This document shows positions 31,491 through 44,270 of a DNA stretch of 64,000 nucleotides, piece after piece. The notes beneath the pieces are model-generated. The model had not been told where the DNA came from, searched no databases, and was given only the letters and a program-made list of their open reading frames with translations. Numbering within the stretch: position 1 is the stretch's first letter; every line of letters begins with the position of its first letter. Made by a program: the position numbers and the translations under genes. Location: the NCBI RefSeq assembly GCF_027942865.1, contig NC_134521.1, positions 17,982,449 to 18,046,448 of the forward strand, written 5' to 3'. This DNA is from Odontesthes bonariensis. Lineage: Eukaryota > Chordata > Actinopteri > Atheriniformes > Atherinopsidae.

Positions 31491-32649
31491 CTGTAAGTAA
31501 CGTCATTACTAATTTTTTGTTCTGCGTCTAGAACAATGTGAAGGGTTTGCTTTGGAACTGAATGGTCACTCTGGCCTTTCCCTGCAGCTGAGAAATCCAT
31601 CTATACTTGGGCTGGTTTTGATATTTAAAAAACTGCAAATCCTCTGAATTGTCACCAACAATCACATGAGTTTACTCAAAAAGTTACAATGTTTTTCTTT
31701 TTGTTTCAATATTTCACTGGACAATTTAAATTTTTTTAGAATAGTTTCCTGTTATATTCATGTGCTTTGTTCAGGTGACCTACAGATCAGTGGTGTCAGC
31801 TGCCCTCTAGTGACAGAAATAGGGATTTTAAAAGCAATTTAAAGATGGAATTAGGCCTACTTACCATGACCGCTAGAGGCTGACAAAGAACTGTCTATTA
31901 ATGGAGGAACATGAGCCATTCCGCTCTCTTTTTACTACTTGTGCTGTTAGCACCACAAACTGAATAAAACCATTGTTGCGATTAATTGAATTATAGGAAC
32001 GAATAGAGCATGGGAACAAAATGCGTGGTCTTAATGACAGCAGGCGTGCACATGCATGTCACCTGCTGAAGAACTGGGAGTTGAGGGATCTTCACTGCCT
32101 CTGCTAAATTGTTTAGGATTAAAGGGATCTGCTGTAATTATCCCAAGCCAACAGTTAATCTGTGACTGCTGGGCCTGGAATAGATCTCTTACAAGAAGCT
32201 ACTCATCTGCTCTACCTCTTTCCCACTTTTTTGCTGTTGCATTGCACAGACTCCACGGTTTGTAGCAGTGATGCAGATACAGCAATAGAACAATCTGATG
32301 AGTTATTGAATTATACAATGGCAGATGAGTAAGGTGGAAAGCAGAGCCTTGTCATCCTGGATAAAAAAAGAGAAAAGTTTTCATGATATACCGAAATGAT
32401 TTTAAGCCAATGAAAGCCTTTCGGAGTGTTGGATAGTGTCACAAATGAAATGTCAGCATTGTGAATTTAAAATGATTTATCCTAAGTTTTTTGGATATAA
32501 CCGGAACTCATAAGCCATATCAAGATTTAAAGGGCAAACTGAATATAAAGAGTCATCTTTTCAGGATAGGCCAAAATCTGAATAGGCCAGCATATTAAAT
32601 CTAATCTTGTAGCTTTTATTTATCGGGACATCTTTAAAATAAAAACCTC

Positions 32650-33120
32650 CTCCAGTCCGTCCAGTCTTACAATTTAGTAAACACAACCTGGAGATGACCA
32701 ACACATTCTGATTCAGCAGCTGGGAAAACCACCTTTAGTAGCATTAACTTGAAGTCATTGTTTTCTGTGTGACGTTATCCTTCTCCCACATTTTTGGGGA
32801 GGAATTCTGGCTGCATCTTCTTTAAAACATAGCTTCAACCGATTGAGGGTTGCTGCATTTATTTATTCACAGCTTTATTAAGGTCCTGCTACAGCATTTC
32901 AATCAGGTTGAGGTCTGGACTTTAACTGGACCATTGCAACACCTTGATTCTTTTCTTTTTCAGCAGTCTGTTGTAAATTTGCTGCTGTGTTTGGGATCAT
33001 TGTCCTGTTGATGACCCAGTTTCAGCCAAGCTTGAGCTGTCAGACAGATGGCCTCACATCTGACTCTGGCATTTTTATGTATACAGAGGAGTTCATGGTG
33101 GACTCCATGACTTAATGTGG
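32650..33120 (-). mobile_element. Tc1-like transposon fragment, minus strand
   Basis: Reads as the reverse complement of the C-terminal half of the Tc1 family also seen at 36115-37770 and 51650-52115: 'gcatttcaatcaggttgagg', 'tctggactttaactggacca', 'tgtttgggatcattgtcctg', 'cagacagatggcctcacatc', 'acagaggagttcatggt'. No intact frame. Confidence 0.8.
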
Positions 33121-34129
33121 GGCCCAGTCCTCACCCTACCCACAGACATATACATAAACACCCACAGTGAAGTTTAATTACCCCCTCCCCGTCAGAGGCT
33201 TTGATCTCTCCCCCCCTGGTGTACACCCATATCTATAATCTCCAACATATCTGACTTAGTCCTGGAAATGTCTCTCACACCCAATCTGGCTCCAAACTCA
33301 TGTGACGGAGTTACTGAAATGATGTAAACAAGGGTAGGGAGAAAAAGGTCCACGACTGATCAGTTCTCCTTCCTGCTGCATGCGTCTTGTGCGACGGCAT
33401 TATATGTGATGTAAATACATGACATAAAAACATTTATAAGTTTGTGTCTTTAGAAAGGAGTACAGAAAATGTGTTTCCATGCTTCTAAAAATCCCATATT
33501 CCATTCAACTACACAGAACTATACAGTAAGCGCTTTATTATTTTGGGAGGACTTGGAAATCCAGCGGCTTCAACAGAAATGTAATTATGATTTGTTATTT
33601 GTAAAAATCGGGTAGCGCCGGCTCTTTCCAACAATCCTTTATGAGGATTCACAAAGTGCAACTAGGTTTTTGTTATTCAGCAATATTGTGTTTCCCAAAC
33701 CTTTTTCAAATCAAAGGTGTGTCTTAAAGAAGAACACATTTCGGATTCCCACGTAGGAGGGAGCTCTGGAATAGAAGCCATCTACACCTAAGATATCTGG
33801 TGTCAAACTGTAGTTACTGTGGTTGGTAATCCATTCGAGGTATACCTAGAAATCAGATTCCCTGAAGCTCTTTTCGACATAGTGAGTGGTCCAATTGTCA
33901 GTCAAAGAGATCCTTACAGCTCCTTTTTAACACATACTGTTGTAATGGGCTTTATAAACAATTAACAAACATAAGACACATGCCTCTCTCCATCTGCACC
34001 TAGAACAAAAGCTGCAACATTGCTGCTCATGACTTTTCTACTATATTTACATGTACCTGACAGCGTGATGATCACACTGTAAGAAAAGGGCATTTCAACA
34101 GGCCCCTGCGCCATGTGGTTGAGTCTGGC

Positions 34130-34505
34130 AACGGAAGAGGCCGGGAGTTATTTGCAGTGTTTTCCTGAGCTCCGCCCACATCGTCTCACACGGATTACAG
34201 TTTGTAACCCTGTCGTGGACGCTCAGGTACGCGCGTTCTTATTCAGGGGCAAACACATAGAAGGTTTTTCGGAAAGGTCGTAGCTGTGAGGCAATTTCAC
34301 CGGGTCTCCGCTAATCCGTGGTTACCGCAGGCTGATGTGCGCAGCTGGTTCGCCGCTCAGAGTAACTTTAAATTCCTTTACGAGCTCTTAAACTGCAAAG
34401 AGACGGCGTTAAGTGAGAGTCTATGGGAAATAAGCGATTAACTGCGAGTTTCTGACTTTTTTTGTTTAGCCGTTTCCAGGATAAAAAAGGCTGTAGAGGA
34501 GGCGA
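34130..34505 (+). promoter_or_regulatory. gdpd5: Probable gdpd5 promoter and non-coding exon 1
   Basis: A local CpG- and GC-richer patch in AT-rich surroundings (ctccgcccac GC box, caggtacgcgcg, gtgcgcagctggttcgccgc), ending in a strong donor context GAGGCGAG|GTAAGTG near 34505. On the plus strand this fits a non-coding first exon about 10.4 kb upstream of the first gdpd5 coding exon, as in vertebrate GDPD5 genes with 5' UTR exons. No transcript evidence is available. Confidence 0.4.
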
Positions 34506-36114
34506 GGTAAGTGTTTGTGCGCACTTCATCGGATTATCTTCATATAATCTGTGTCTTGGCCCTGCAGTGTGATAGTTTTGAGTTGGAGCTAAGTGATCCG
34601 TGCGCGCTGTGTTTGTATCCAAATCAGAGTCCCGTTTTCATAAATTGCTATGTTATATAAACCATACAACTACTTTTATAACATTCAGTGGACGTTTTCA
34701 ATGTTCTTTCACGGTTTACTGGACATTTAAACAAAACAATTTGCAGATTAGTCATTAAAAAAATTATTATGAGAAGCTGACTTTATTTCCCACCTGTATT
34801 CAAAGTAGTAGTAAGAACCAAATTTTCCCCACAGGTTGCAGAAACTGAGAGGCTGTCATACTTGTCAAATACGTCATGCTGTTTACGCAGACGTATTTGC
34901 TTGACTTCACAAATGAATGAAAACTTTTAAAGTTTGTCAACATGTTGTACTGTATTGTTGTGTTTAGTAGAGTGGTGACACCATAATTACAGAAGAAATA
35001 AATCGAGCTTTAATTACATCACTCTGACTTCTCTGTCCTTCCAAACATGATTAGGAAACATATCAGACTACCGGTTTTCATCTCTGTATGCTGACCTTCC
35101 TGCAGCATCTGTCATGCTCACCTCACTTGAATCAGGGACTACCTTGAACAACTGACAGGAGCTGCATGGCTTGCAGTGAACAGGACAAGTCCGCTGACCC
35201 CCTAATTACTGCAGGCTGATAACAAAATCTCATTGGCTTTGTTTCCTGCTCAAACCCTCCTACTTCTTCCTCTGCATTGGTAATACGTGTTTGTTATAGA
35301 TGAGACTCTATTTTTGGACAGATCCAGTGAGACATTGGGAATGTTATTAATGCATGCATGTCTAAACTTCATAAAGGAGTGAACACTGGAAGTCCAGAAA
35401 AAAAGTGACAGTGAATGAGATGGAATGCTAGTTGTAGACAGAAAAGGTGGGTGGCTGAGACTTGGCAGATCTCTTGAGCATACCTCAGTTACAAGTGCAC
35501 AACAGCAATGCACAACTGAAACTAACCAGGTTACTTCTATAAACTGGCATGTAGGCAAGTGGAGTAGTGAAATCCTCTCAGGTAAATAGCTGGTTCATGA
35601 GAGGAAACTGGCCTGAAGCCAGCTGAATGAGAGGCCACCTGAGGGCTCAAGTAAGAAAGCTGTGTTGTAGACTAAGGTCAGGTGAACCTGATGATTTGGG
35701 TTAAAGTTTGGTTATACGATCTGCTATAAGTAGACGTTTATTGGATGTTAACCCAACACTGACAGGAAAGGGACAGTTCTCTTGGTTGTGTGCTGTCCTA
35801 ATACAGTGCACACGAGATCATGTACACCCTCTTTTCAGCGAACAATGCTGACCAGTTACAGCTTAGCACTGTAGAAAATTTCACAAATCACAAGTACCTC
35901 CTACAGATGAACTAGTATAATACATTTTTTCATAAAGTTGAAAAACGGTCCATTAAAACTGACACTTGCTGAGGTCAAATGCTTTAATCCCCAGTGTTCT
36001 TGCGTCTGTGCGCTTGTGTTACTGTGAACAAAACTTGGAGTCACTGATTCCGAGCTGTTGCACATGCGCTCCGATGGAAAAGAAGGTTATATGTATTGGG
36101 CCATGACAAAAAAA
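34506..36114. other. Presumed first gdpd5 intron, left part
   Basis: No gene, repeat end or regulatory site that I can support. Confidence 0.35.
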
Positions 36115-36354
36115 AACAAGCTGGTCCTTATCGGGTCCTAAAATTAGGCCAATACAACCTCAGATGAACAACAACACGTGACATATTACACAGTCTCCAA
36201 AATGTAGAAATAGTGTGTACAGAATAAGATGCACCTTTACTGTTTCCAAAGGAATTAAGAGGGTAAGTAGCAGCAAATTATCAGAAAATATGAGCACTGC
36301 AGTAAAAGAAGTTTGGGCAGTTTGCTGATCTGGAGCATTCAGGTGTGTGTTAAT

Positions 36355-37420
36355 TAGTGGTGGGCATAGATAAATTTTTTTAATCTAGATTAAGCTCACT
36401 GAAATCTTGAAAATAATCTAGATTAATCTAGAATAAAATGGCTCATTCAGGGGTCCGACAATCCGCGGGGTTCGCGGAAACAGACGTGTAAACTTTAGTT
36501 CCTATCCAAACAATAGTCGTTTAATCCTGAGACTGTTGCAATTGCCGTGTCGAGTGCTTCAATACAACAGTGTAGTAACCCCACGCATACCTTTCTCACT
36601 GCAATTAAGTTTTATTTCGGATTTTATTTCGAATTTAGTTTATTTTCACAGCTGCCTCTGCTATTCCTGCTCTTCTCAGGTGTACCTAATGTAGTTTTAC
36701 ATCATTTGTAACGTGATGTATAACTTGTATAACAAATTGTAAATAACAACACGTTTATTCGTGTCCCTGCCCTCACTTTCCTCATGTTTTTTTCCGCGGG
36801 GGTGCTGCACAGAATTGCATTTAAGAATTGAACATTCTAAATGTGACGTCACGAGCTACCAAAGCAACCAAAGCAAATTCTCAAGCGAAGCTTCTCCAGC
36901 GAGGTCGCTCTTGGTGTACACGCAGCATTAGGGCAGACCAGCTTATTCACATGCATGGCTCCAGCAGTTTCTCTAGCTTCGCCAACTTCTCATATTCAGC
37001 ACTTGTTGGGAGGGCCAGGTGGTGCTGCTGTTGAGATAGCGTTGTGTGCAGTGCGTCTCTGTTGCGCCACAAGCGCAGTATCCTCCCTGCGGCCACCATA
37101 TTAGGAGCGCTGTCTGTTCCTACAGAGCAGATTTTGTCAACTATCCCCCACAGATTAGCGACCTCCATAAACTGCCTAGCACAGGCTTCTGCAAAGTGGC
37201 GTTCTTCTGTTTTAATCACACCTAACGGCAGACAAAGTACATCAGCCCACACCCGAGCTAAAATATCAAGGTAAAAGTCATCACAGTTTGCTTAGGCTAC
37301 CTATTTTGACCCAGTTCCCAACCCAACTTTGAGAATAGATTAACTGCGATATTTTTTATATCGCCCGATAAGACTCTCAAATTATCGCAGCACGTTAACG
37401 CCGATAACGGCCCACCACTA
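36355..37420 (-). mobile_element. hAT element with 8-bp target duplication
   Basis: 1066 bp, inverted ends TAGTGGTGGGC at left and GCCCACCACTA at right, with the 8-base direct repeat GTGTTAAT on each side (36347-36354 and 37421-37428). Eight-base duplication is typical for hAT. It carries a transposase fragment on the minus strand (separate entry). It is a deletion derivative: no complete transposase is present. Confidence 0.9.
36947..37252 (-). pseudogene. hAT transposase fragment (ZBED-like)
   Basis: About 100 codons. DKICSVGTDSAPNMVAAG is the conserved catalytic-domain block (second Asp region) of hAT/ZBED transposases. Farther on, TSAEYEKLAKLEKLLEPC matches a later block, with a stretch of the intervening protein deleted. 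It cannot be functional by itself. Confidence 0.8.
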
Positions 37421-37770
37421 GTGTTAATACAATGCCAAGGAGGAAAGACATCAGCAGTGATTTCAGAGAAGCAATAGTTGCTGCCCATCAATCTAAGAAG
37501 GGTCAGAGGACATTTTCAAAGAATTTAGAGTCCATTGTTTTACAGAGTGAAAGATTATTCACATGTGGAAAACATTCAATGCAATCTTCCTTGGAGTGGA
37601 CGTTCCAGCAAGTTCACCACAAGATCAGACTGTGCAATGCTCAGAGAAACTGAAAAAAACTCAAGAGCTACACTTCAGACTTAAATTGGTTCTGCGAGCT
37701 ATTCAAACATGTGATGTACTTAGTTTTTCACACACTGCTTCTGCTTTTTGACCTAGTTTTCGTGAAATAA

Positions 37771-40309
37771 TGAGAAGGTGTTATTGGTCATGGGTAACTG
37801 TTCATATGAGGCTGTATTTACATGATTTTAAGACTTTGTAAGGACATGATGATTTCTTATAAATGCTTTTGAAATGTAAAACCTTAGATTTAAAGGACAG
37901 TGCACTTTGTTTTTCATATGACGGTTAGATAATTTATTTCTGGCTAAGTGTTTATAGAATACCAGCAATATCTTCATCCTTTCAACCAGTACCAGTCAGA
38001 TCTTTCTCATGATATTTTGTGTTGCAACATGCACAGCATTTATTCTTTGCACAGTCTAGCACCATCTAAACATCAGAGTATCATGGCAGTGACACTGATG
38101 CGAGGCAGAATCCCATACTTGTAGCTCTTGAAGAAAGAAATAATCTTTCTCATCCACAATAGGAACCAAACTAAACAGCTTTATTTCCTTTTGTTCAGTT
38201 CACATCTAATGGAAAAGACAGACGCATTGATCAAATTGAAAAAGGAACCTTTTTTGACATTCTTAGTGGTTAACTTTTCCTCTTGAAACCTGTGTCCCTG
38301 CTGTTGAGAAACTCTCAATGGCATGATGCTGGCCACCATTAGGCTTCACCAAATGATGGAATTAGCAGGTGATACAACATCTGCTCTGTAAAGTCTGAAA
38401 TTCTCCAGCAATAGACAAGTGAATGATCGTGTCCTTGACTGACTGGGCCTAGTTCAGCTCTTGATGACCACAGCTCTGTGCTAATGGCACCATGGTTACA
38501 CTGAGACAATGGGCCAACCTGGCAGGAATAAGGCCCCTGTGATTTCAGCTCCAGTTGCCCCTTGTTTTTTAATGGAGCCTGGCAGCACATGATGGGAATG
38601 TGCCATCGGCACGGAAGACATGTAGGACAAACCTCGATTAGGTCTGAGGGTAACAGTGAAAGGACACAGATTGGAAAGGTGGATGTGCAATTTCCTGTTC
38701 GAAGTCCGTTTATAGATTTAATCCAACAATAGATATCAAACTAACACTAAGTGAGACACATACACAGAGAGAACCTGAATTGTTTACAGAAGTGATGTAT
38801 TTTACAGCATGTGACGCATTCTACCCAAGAAACTGTAAATAGATGTACAGTGTAAGGTATATAGATAATGAATGTTTTAAAGTTATTTCAGCTTCTTTTA
38901 AATCAAAGAAGGGAAGTTTGCTCTTTGCTCTTTTAAACAAGACAAAGTGTTTCACATTTTTCTTTCACACCTAGTTCTGTGAACAACTGGCAGTGCAGGG
39001 TATGTCCTATACCCACTTATTTTTTAGTGAGCATTAAGTGCATGTACATTAAGTACACAACCTCTCCATGTCTGCCTCTCCTTACGTAGTGCTAGTTGCA
39101 GTCATTTTATGAAGTGGTTGGGTTTAGCTATGAGATAACGGTTGTAAGAATGTCATGTTGATGCTTACTCACTGATCACCAGCAGCATACGATCTGTGAC
39201 AATCTGTAATCACGTCTGCTCATTTTTAGACTACATATGGCAGAATGGTCTTACTTGGTATTGTTTATAACATTCACCCCTTAGCTTAAAAACCCTCACT
39301 TAAAAAAATTCCTCTTCAGTTACCATTACACTGAATGTAACTGTCCGTTTAGGTAGACTAAGCAATGTTGGAATTTGAGAGTGATATTCAACTGAAAACC
39401 AAACCATTGGTCCATTTCTGTGGTTCTAAAAACCCTCAATTATCCATGAACCCACTGTAATCTGACCAAAGTGTGACTCAACTTAAAGCTGAAGGTTTTA
39501 GAAGCTTTACCATCAAAGTGGGAGAGCAGTCGAGCTGCTGGAAGTGAAGCTGTTTCGTTAACTAAGAATATTAATTAAACCAATGTTTTTCATACTCTAA
39601 AGTCTCTAGGTCTTTAAATCTCCTTATGAAATTGCGTAGTCCAACTAATTTTCCTTTCAAACCATCACACATATGTAATGAATCTTGGACTGGAGTTCAA
39701 AATGAGACAGGTTTCATTTAGTCATTGTCGTTTTTTTTGCCTTCACATAATGCCTTCAGATAATGCCTTTACACAGGATGCATCTGGTGAATTGGGACAC
39801 AGCTATGTCTGTCATCTTGAACACATGCTTATGTTAGCATTAAGCTCAAAGCACTGATGTACCTTAATACAGCCGCAATATTACTCGTTATCTTTTCTAC
39901 CTGAATGTTTTTACGCTTCTTATAAGCTTGTGACACAGAAAGGAGAGTGTTAGCTGTGCATCGTGTCAGCCAGAGACAGATATAACCTGGTCCTCTGCCA
40001 TGTTGTAATCTCTCCTCTTAGTGATAACGACAAAGGGGCAGTTTGTTTTGTCAGAGCTCGTTGACCAGGAAACAGACATCTGTCTCTTGCCATTTATTCC
40101 CTGCTGCTTATCAAAATAATAAAGAAAAAGACAAAAGAGATAAGCAATCAAGTCAAGAAACCCAATTTAACTCGACATTTCAACTTAGCTTAGTTATTTA
40201 GAGATCTATCTGTAGAGCCTCATAGTCAAGGATGAATTAGCTGAGCACTGTCATGGAAAAGGGGACCTACTGTGACAAATGGGTGAAAGAATCAGATGTT
40301 GTCTTGTTA
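37771..40309. other. gdpd5 intron, no feature seen
   Basis: AT-rich, short unrelated open frames only. A degraded Tc1 3' tail may extend to about 37950. Confidence 0.35.
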
Positions 40310-40998
40310 AGCCTGATTTTTACTCGGCGCAACCGCGCAACTGTTCTAGCTCGAGAACCATTAATGACGTCATCGAAAGCGCCAGCCCCTTCACAGTTCC
40401 TTCAGCTCATAAGCGCAGTTTGCGCCGAGTATGCGTCACATTTGCAGTTCTCTCCAGACCAGCGGGCGTCACTGTTGAGGAAACAAGCTGAAAAGCATAC
40501 GAAGAAAGCATACACAATGCCACCTGTGGTGTCACGTCAGCAGAGGCTGGCACATCTGATGCGGAATGAATTTACTCTGGGTGTAGAACTGTATATGTAT
40601 CTCAGAGCTAAGCGGCTGCGGCAAAAACAGAAGAGAAGGTGGAATGTTCGTCCTTTGCAACAAGACGAACTTTGTCAAACGTTGTCAAACGTTGTCCTTT
40701 GGGACAACGTTGTCCCAGTGTAAGTTCATAGACGTGTCGTACAGATGTTTGTAGAGGCGCACCCTCTCGGTCACCGCGGTCTCTGCAGTGTTCATGTTTC
40801 CTTTCTAGTCAGCTGTTTCCGGTTGAGCTCGCGCGAAGTCAGAAAAAAAGTTGTGTGCGCGACCTTGCGACGCGCGAGGATTTTTTAGCTTGCGACGGGG
40901 GGCGTGGCGGAATTTTGGGTCACGTGACCGTTTGCGCCATTTGCGACCAGCTAGTAAGAATGGGTCAAAGCGAGGTTGCGCCGAGTAAGAATCAGGCT
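40310..40998 (+). mobile_element. PIF/Harbinger-like element 1
   Basis: Inverted ends AGCCTGATTTTTACTCGGCG and the right-end counterpart GCCGAGTAAGAATCAGGCT, flanked by the 3-base duplication TTA (40307-40309 and 40999-41001), the TWA target of Harbinger elements. The interior holds an open frame (coding part about 40373-40722) with an RLAHLMRNEFTLGVELY block and an arginine-rich RRWNVRPL motif, like the N-terminal part of Harbinger nucleases. The catalytic DDE domain is absent. A short palindromic array of 'caaacgttgtc/gacaacgttg' units lies at 40668-40720. The right half is CpG-rich. Confidence 0.8.
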
Positions 40999-41155
40999 TT
41001 AAACCTCACCTCCGGGCCCTCTGCAGTGCTACTCTTGCTCTGCAGGAGCCTCAATGAAATGAAATGAAAGTGGCCTCACTTTTAGTAGTGCTTTTTCCGT
41101 CTGCTGGATGTGTGTAGGGGGGGATTGTGACCAAGACACTTGAAACTGTCCCTAA

Positions 41156-41821
41156 AGGCTCGAACATGGTTGCTGCGTTTGCTCGCGCGAGCGGTGTTGA
41201 TGACGTCACGAGTTCGTGCCCGCCATATATAGTGGCGTGAGTCGATGCGCCAGTAGTTACAATTTTCTCTGTCACAGAGGTGGCGCTGCTACGTGAAGGT
41301 TACCGCTACTCTACAACCACGAAAGTGGAGAAGAAAACAATGAAGAGCAGGAATACTGTCATTAATGATTCTGCTGCAGTATTCAGATAATTTTAATTTT
41401 TTAATTCAGTTAAAAGAGGTGATGGTCTCAAGCCCCCGGCATCACCACTTTTTGAGTCTCTGCCCTCTTCTTTGCCTTCACGTATCTGTCCCGTAGCTTC
41501 TTCCACACATTCTTACAGAACTCTCCCTCTTTCCCCAAAGTTCTGCTAATCTCTGTGCACCAGTTTTGGGAGTTTACGTGCTCCCTGTGCTGTTTCACTG
41601 CAGTTTCGTACAGCTGCCTGTACAAACGCACCTCCTCACTGAACCTGGTCTCACATCGGTCCATCCGGTTTTTCGTTGGTGGCGCCGCCAAGTTACAAAA
41701 ATCGACTGGTGCACGACAACGCGCTGCGCCGTCTTTTCAAGGGAAGCGCCATGCCTGATACGTCATTTTGACGTCACGGTCCGCCACCGCCGTGACAGAC
41801 GCGTCAACCATGCTAGCGCCT
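41156..41821 (-). mobile_element. PIF/Harbinger-like element 2
   Basis: Imperfect inverted ends: left AGGCTCGAACATGGTTGCTG, and on the reverse strand of the right end AGGCGCTAGCATGGTTGACG. The flanks are TAA (41153-41155 and 41822-41824). It includes TGACGTCA-type motifs near both ends and a MADF-domain reading frame on the minus strand (separate entry). Different terminal sequence from element 1, so a distinct family of the same superfamily. Confidence 0.75.
41428..41691 (-). pseudogene. MADF/Myb-like Harbinger accessory protein fragment
   Basis: 87 codons open on the minus strand. LYETAVKQHREHVNSQNWCT followed by KNVWKKLRDRYVKAKKR is a MADF-type DNA-binding domain: an acidic and aromatic first helix, then W..I...L, then a C-terminal W..LRD.Y.K basic helix. 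Harbinger elements encode such a Myb/MADF partner besides the nuclease. Only the domain is present. Confidence 0.65.
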
Positions 41822-41869
41822 TAAGTGGGCTGAAAGACCCTCTCTTGGGCCAGTCAATTCAATTCAATT

Positions 41870-42560
41870 TCAATGCAATTTTATTTCAGCAGGATATAGG
41901 TCGATAATTAGCTAACACTTCTGGATCAAGAGTAGCTTTTTTTAAGTAAAGGTTTAATTACAGCAACCTTTAAAGTCTGAGGTACATATCCTGTAACAGT
42001 CTGGTTGGGATTTGGTCTAAAATACAAGTTGATGGTTAAGAAGAGACTATCGCTGTTGTTAGCTCAGCGAGATCAGCTGGACAGAAACGGTCTAAATACA
42101 AATCAGATACTTAAAATACTTCTAAAGATGCTGTACTTACTTACATACATCAGTAATAATGGTGGGAAGGATTTCATGAATCTTCTCTCTAATAGAAACA
42201 GTTGTATTGGTGAAGAAGCCCTCGCTTTACGAAGGGGCTTTCTTATATGTTATTAGACTATCTTTCCAGACTATTTGAGACTCTTCTAAATAAGCAGAAC
42301 GCCATTTTCTTTCCAAGTTTCTTGCAGTCTGCTTAAAGCACGCAGCTGTGAATTATACCAAGGAGCATGCTTCTTCTGACTGATTGCCTTCATTGTCAGA
42401 GGGGACACCTGGTCCAATGTTGTACACATTGAAATTGTAGCACTGCCAGCAAATGTTGCACATGGCAGTGAAGAAAATTATAGTGGAATTCATTCTTAAT
42501 TTCAATCCATGAAAGTCACAGAAACACTCTAAAGGTGTAGCTCATTCTGCCAGCTGTGTG
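41870..42560 (-). mobile_element. L2-type LINE reverse transcriptase remnant
   Basis: On the minus strand, 41900-42010 reads QTLKVAVIKPLLKK and, after a one-base frameshift in an A run, ATLDPEVLANYRPIS, the typical N-terminal block of the RT domain. The part to the right (to about 42550) resembles other segments of the same common fish LINE. Not functional. Confidence 0.7.
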
Positions 42561-43559
42561 CATTAATGTGAGTCAAGGAAATAAATTTTTTCAAGATCCC
42601 CTTTTGAGTTTAAATGATCAAAGCCCAGGAATAAACTGTGTAACACTGTGTAGTTCCAGATGACTAATGTGAAAGAATTGTGATAATTCTGATGGTGGAT
42701 CTAAAACTGTGGTCTTACGCTGCACTCTGAGAGGTTAGTTTTTTGTAACATTCATAACAACCAAAAAAGGATGAAAGAAAATTCTTACTGTGCACAAAAT
42801 GTGGTATGTTAGCCATCTCATAGTGTGCACTATGTCACTGCTGCTAAGCAACCGATAGGAACCCACACACACACATAAAAAACATAAACATTCAAAGTGT
42901 ATAAAGTAAAATGTTGGTGAGTCCAACAAAGAGGAAGAGCGAGTTAAATAGTGACAAAAAGTAGTGAAAGATGACGTCTTACTTAAATTGATCAGATTCA
43001 TGTTGCACACTTTGGCTTGAAGTAAACAGATAAGACAGATAAAGTATCTGTAGGTATCTTTGGATGTGATAAACTGTTTCAAGCTGTTTCTTTCAGCTTT
43101 TCATCCACTGAGACTGCTATGGTCAAATGGCCCACTCTTATCTGTCATCCTTTTGGGGGTTACTTTTATTTTTTATTCTAGGTTTAGCTGGGAGCAGGGA
43201 TTTTGCGTGTAAATACTCAAAGGCATCTTCACACCATCTATCTCTACAAGAGTCAGCTAAGTAATCCACAAGTACCCAATGGTTTTCTTTGTGGCTCAAA
43301 CATAAATCAATCATATTTAACTATAAATTTCCAATGGGAAACTAAATAACAAATAAATACCTTAAAAGAAGTTTGATCCAAACATGTTTCTACAGCTATG
43401 TTAGCTACATTGTCAGGTTAAGACAGGTTACTATACTTAAAACACAAATGCTACAGTCTGCTAAAGTTAGAGAACTTAAACCCTAATAACTGCTAAGATA
43501 AATGGAAATGTCTTTACCACTTCTGGCACGTGTCAAAGTGCGGTTGAGAGTCCCTTTGT

Positions 43560-44270
43560 GCCAGTGGTGGAGGACATTGTAATAAAAATGAACGCTTTTG
43601 GATGTTGTCGAAAATGAAAAGTTGATCATTGTCCCTAGCTGTCAAGAAATTTCACTTTGAAAAAAAATCCCCATCTCATAGCTGCACTAGATTAAATGTC
43701 AGTATGGGAGCACAAATGTATCAAATTTCATGGCACTTAACAATGTAAATTTAGATTTACTGATGGCATTTCTATATCAAAAGAAATTCTTTGAGGACCA
43801 AAGTCTGTATGATTCATCCACTGGGGAACAAGAACTTGCCATAGTGCCATTCCATGTAGTAGAAGTTATTTCAGTGAATAGATAAAAACTCAGACTTTAG
43901 CCTAGAGGAAAAGTCAGATGATCATCAGTCAATTGGAATATATCCACAAGGGAACTTGAACATTTAGTAGTTCATGGCTGAGTTTAAATGTCAGCTCACT
44001 GACATACTGGTGGTGGAGTCTCCAAGGTATCACTAAAGACATTATGATTCATCCTTAGGGGACCATTAAATGTCTGCCCAATAGCTGTAGAGTTATTTCA
44101 GTCTGGAGGTAAGTAGATGACTAGATGACGAGTGTCACAAATCACAGTTTTTTTCTTGAAAGATATTTCATAATCAGAGAAGTCCTTAAGTGTTGTATCC
44201 TCAGATTGGTAAGATGAAGTAACACCTACTGTGGAGAACTTGAGCTAACGTGAATAATGTTGTTCTGTCT
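43560..44270. repeat. Common fish interspersed repeat (unnamed)
   Basis: Phrases 'caaatttcatggcacttaac', 'gattcatccactggggaaca', 'gagttatttcagtctgga' and repeated 'tgattcatcc..ggggacca' modules are characteristic of a very abundant fish repeat. Two or three degraded units appear to follow one another. No frame, no clear ends. Confidence 0.5.

Larger units (their letters stand above)
36115..37770 (+). mobile_element. Tc1-like transposon split by a hAT element
   Basis: The left part (36115-36354) carries the untranslated 5' section of the family (aggccaatacaacctcagat, ggaattaagagggtaagtag, ctggagcattcaggtgtgtg). The right part (37429 on) begins with the transposase start, MPRRKDISSDFREAIVAAHQ. 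It then breaks frame within the helix-turn-helix region (tgctgcccatcaatctaag, ggacgttccagcaagttcac). The two parts are continuous once the hAT insertion is removed. The right end is not sharply defined. Confidence 0.8.
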
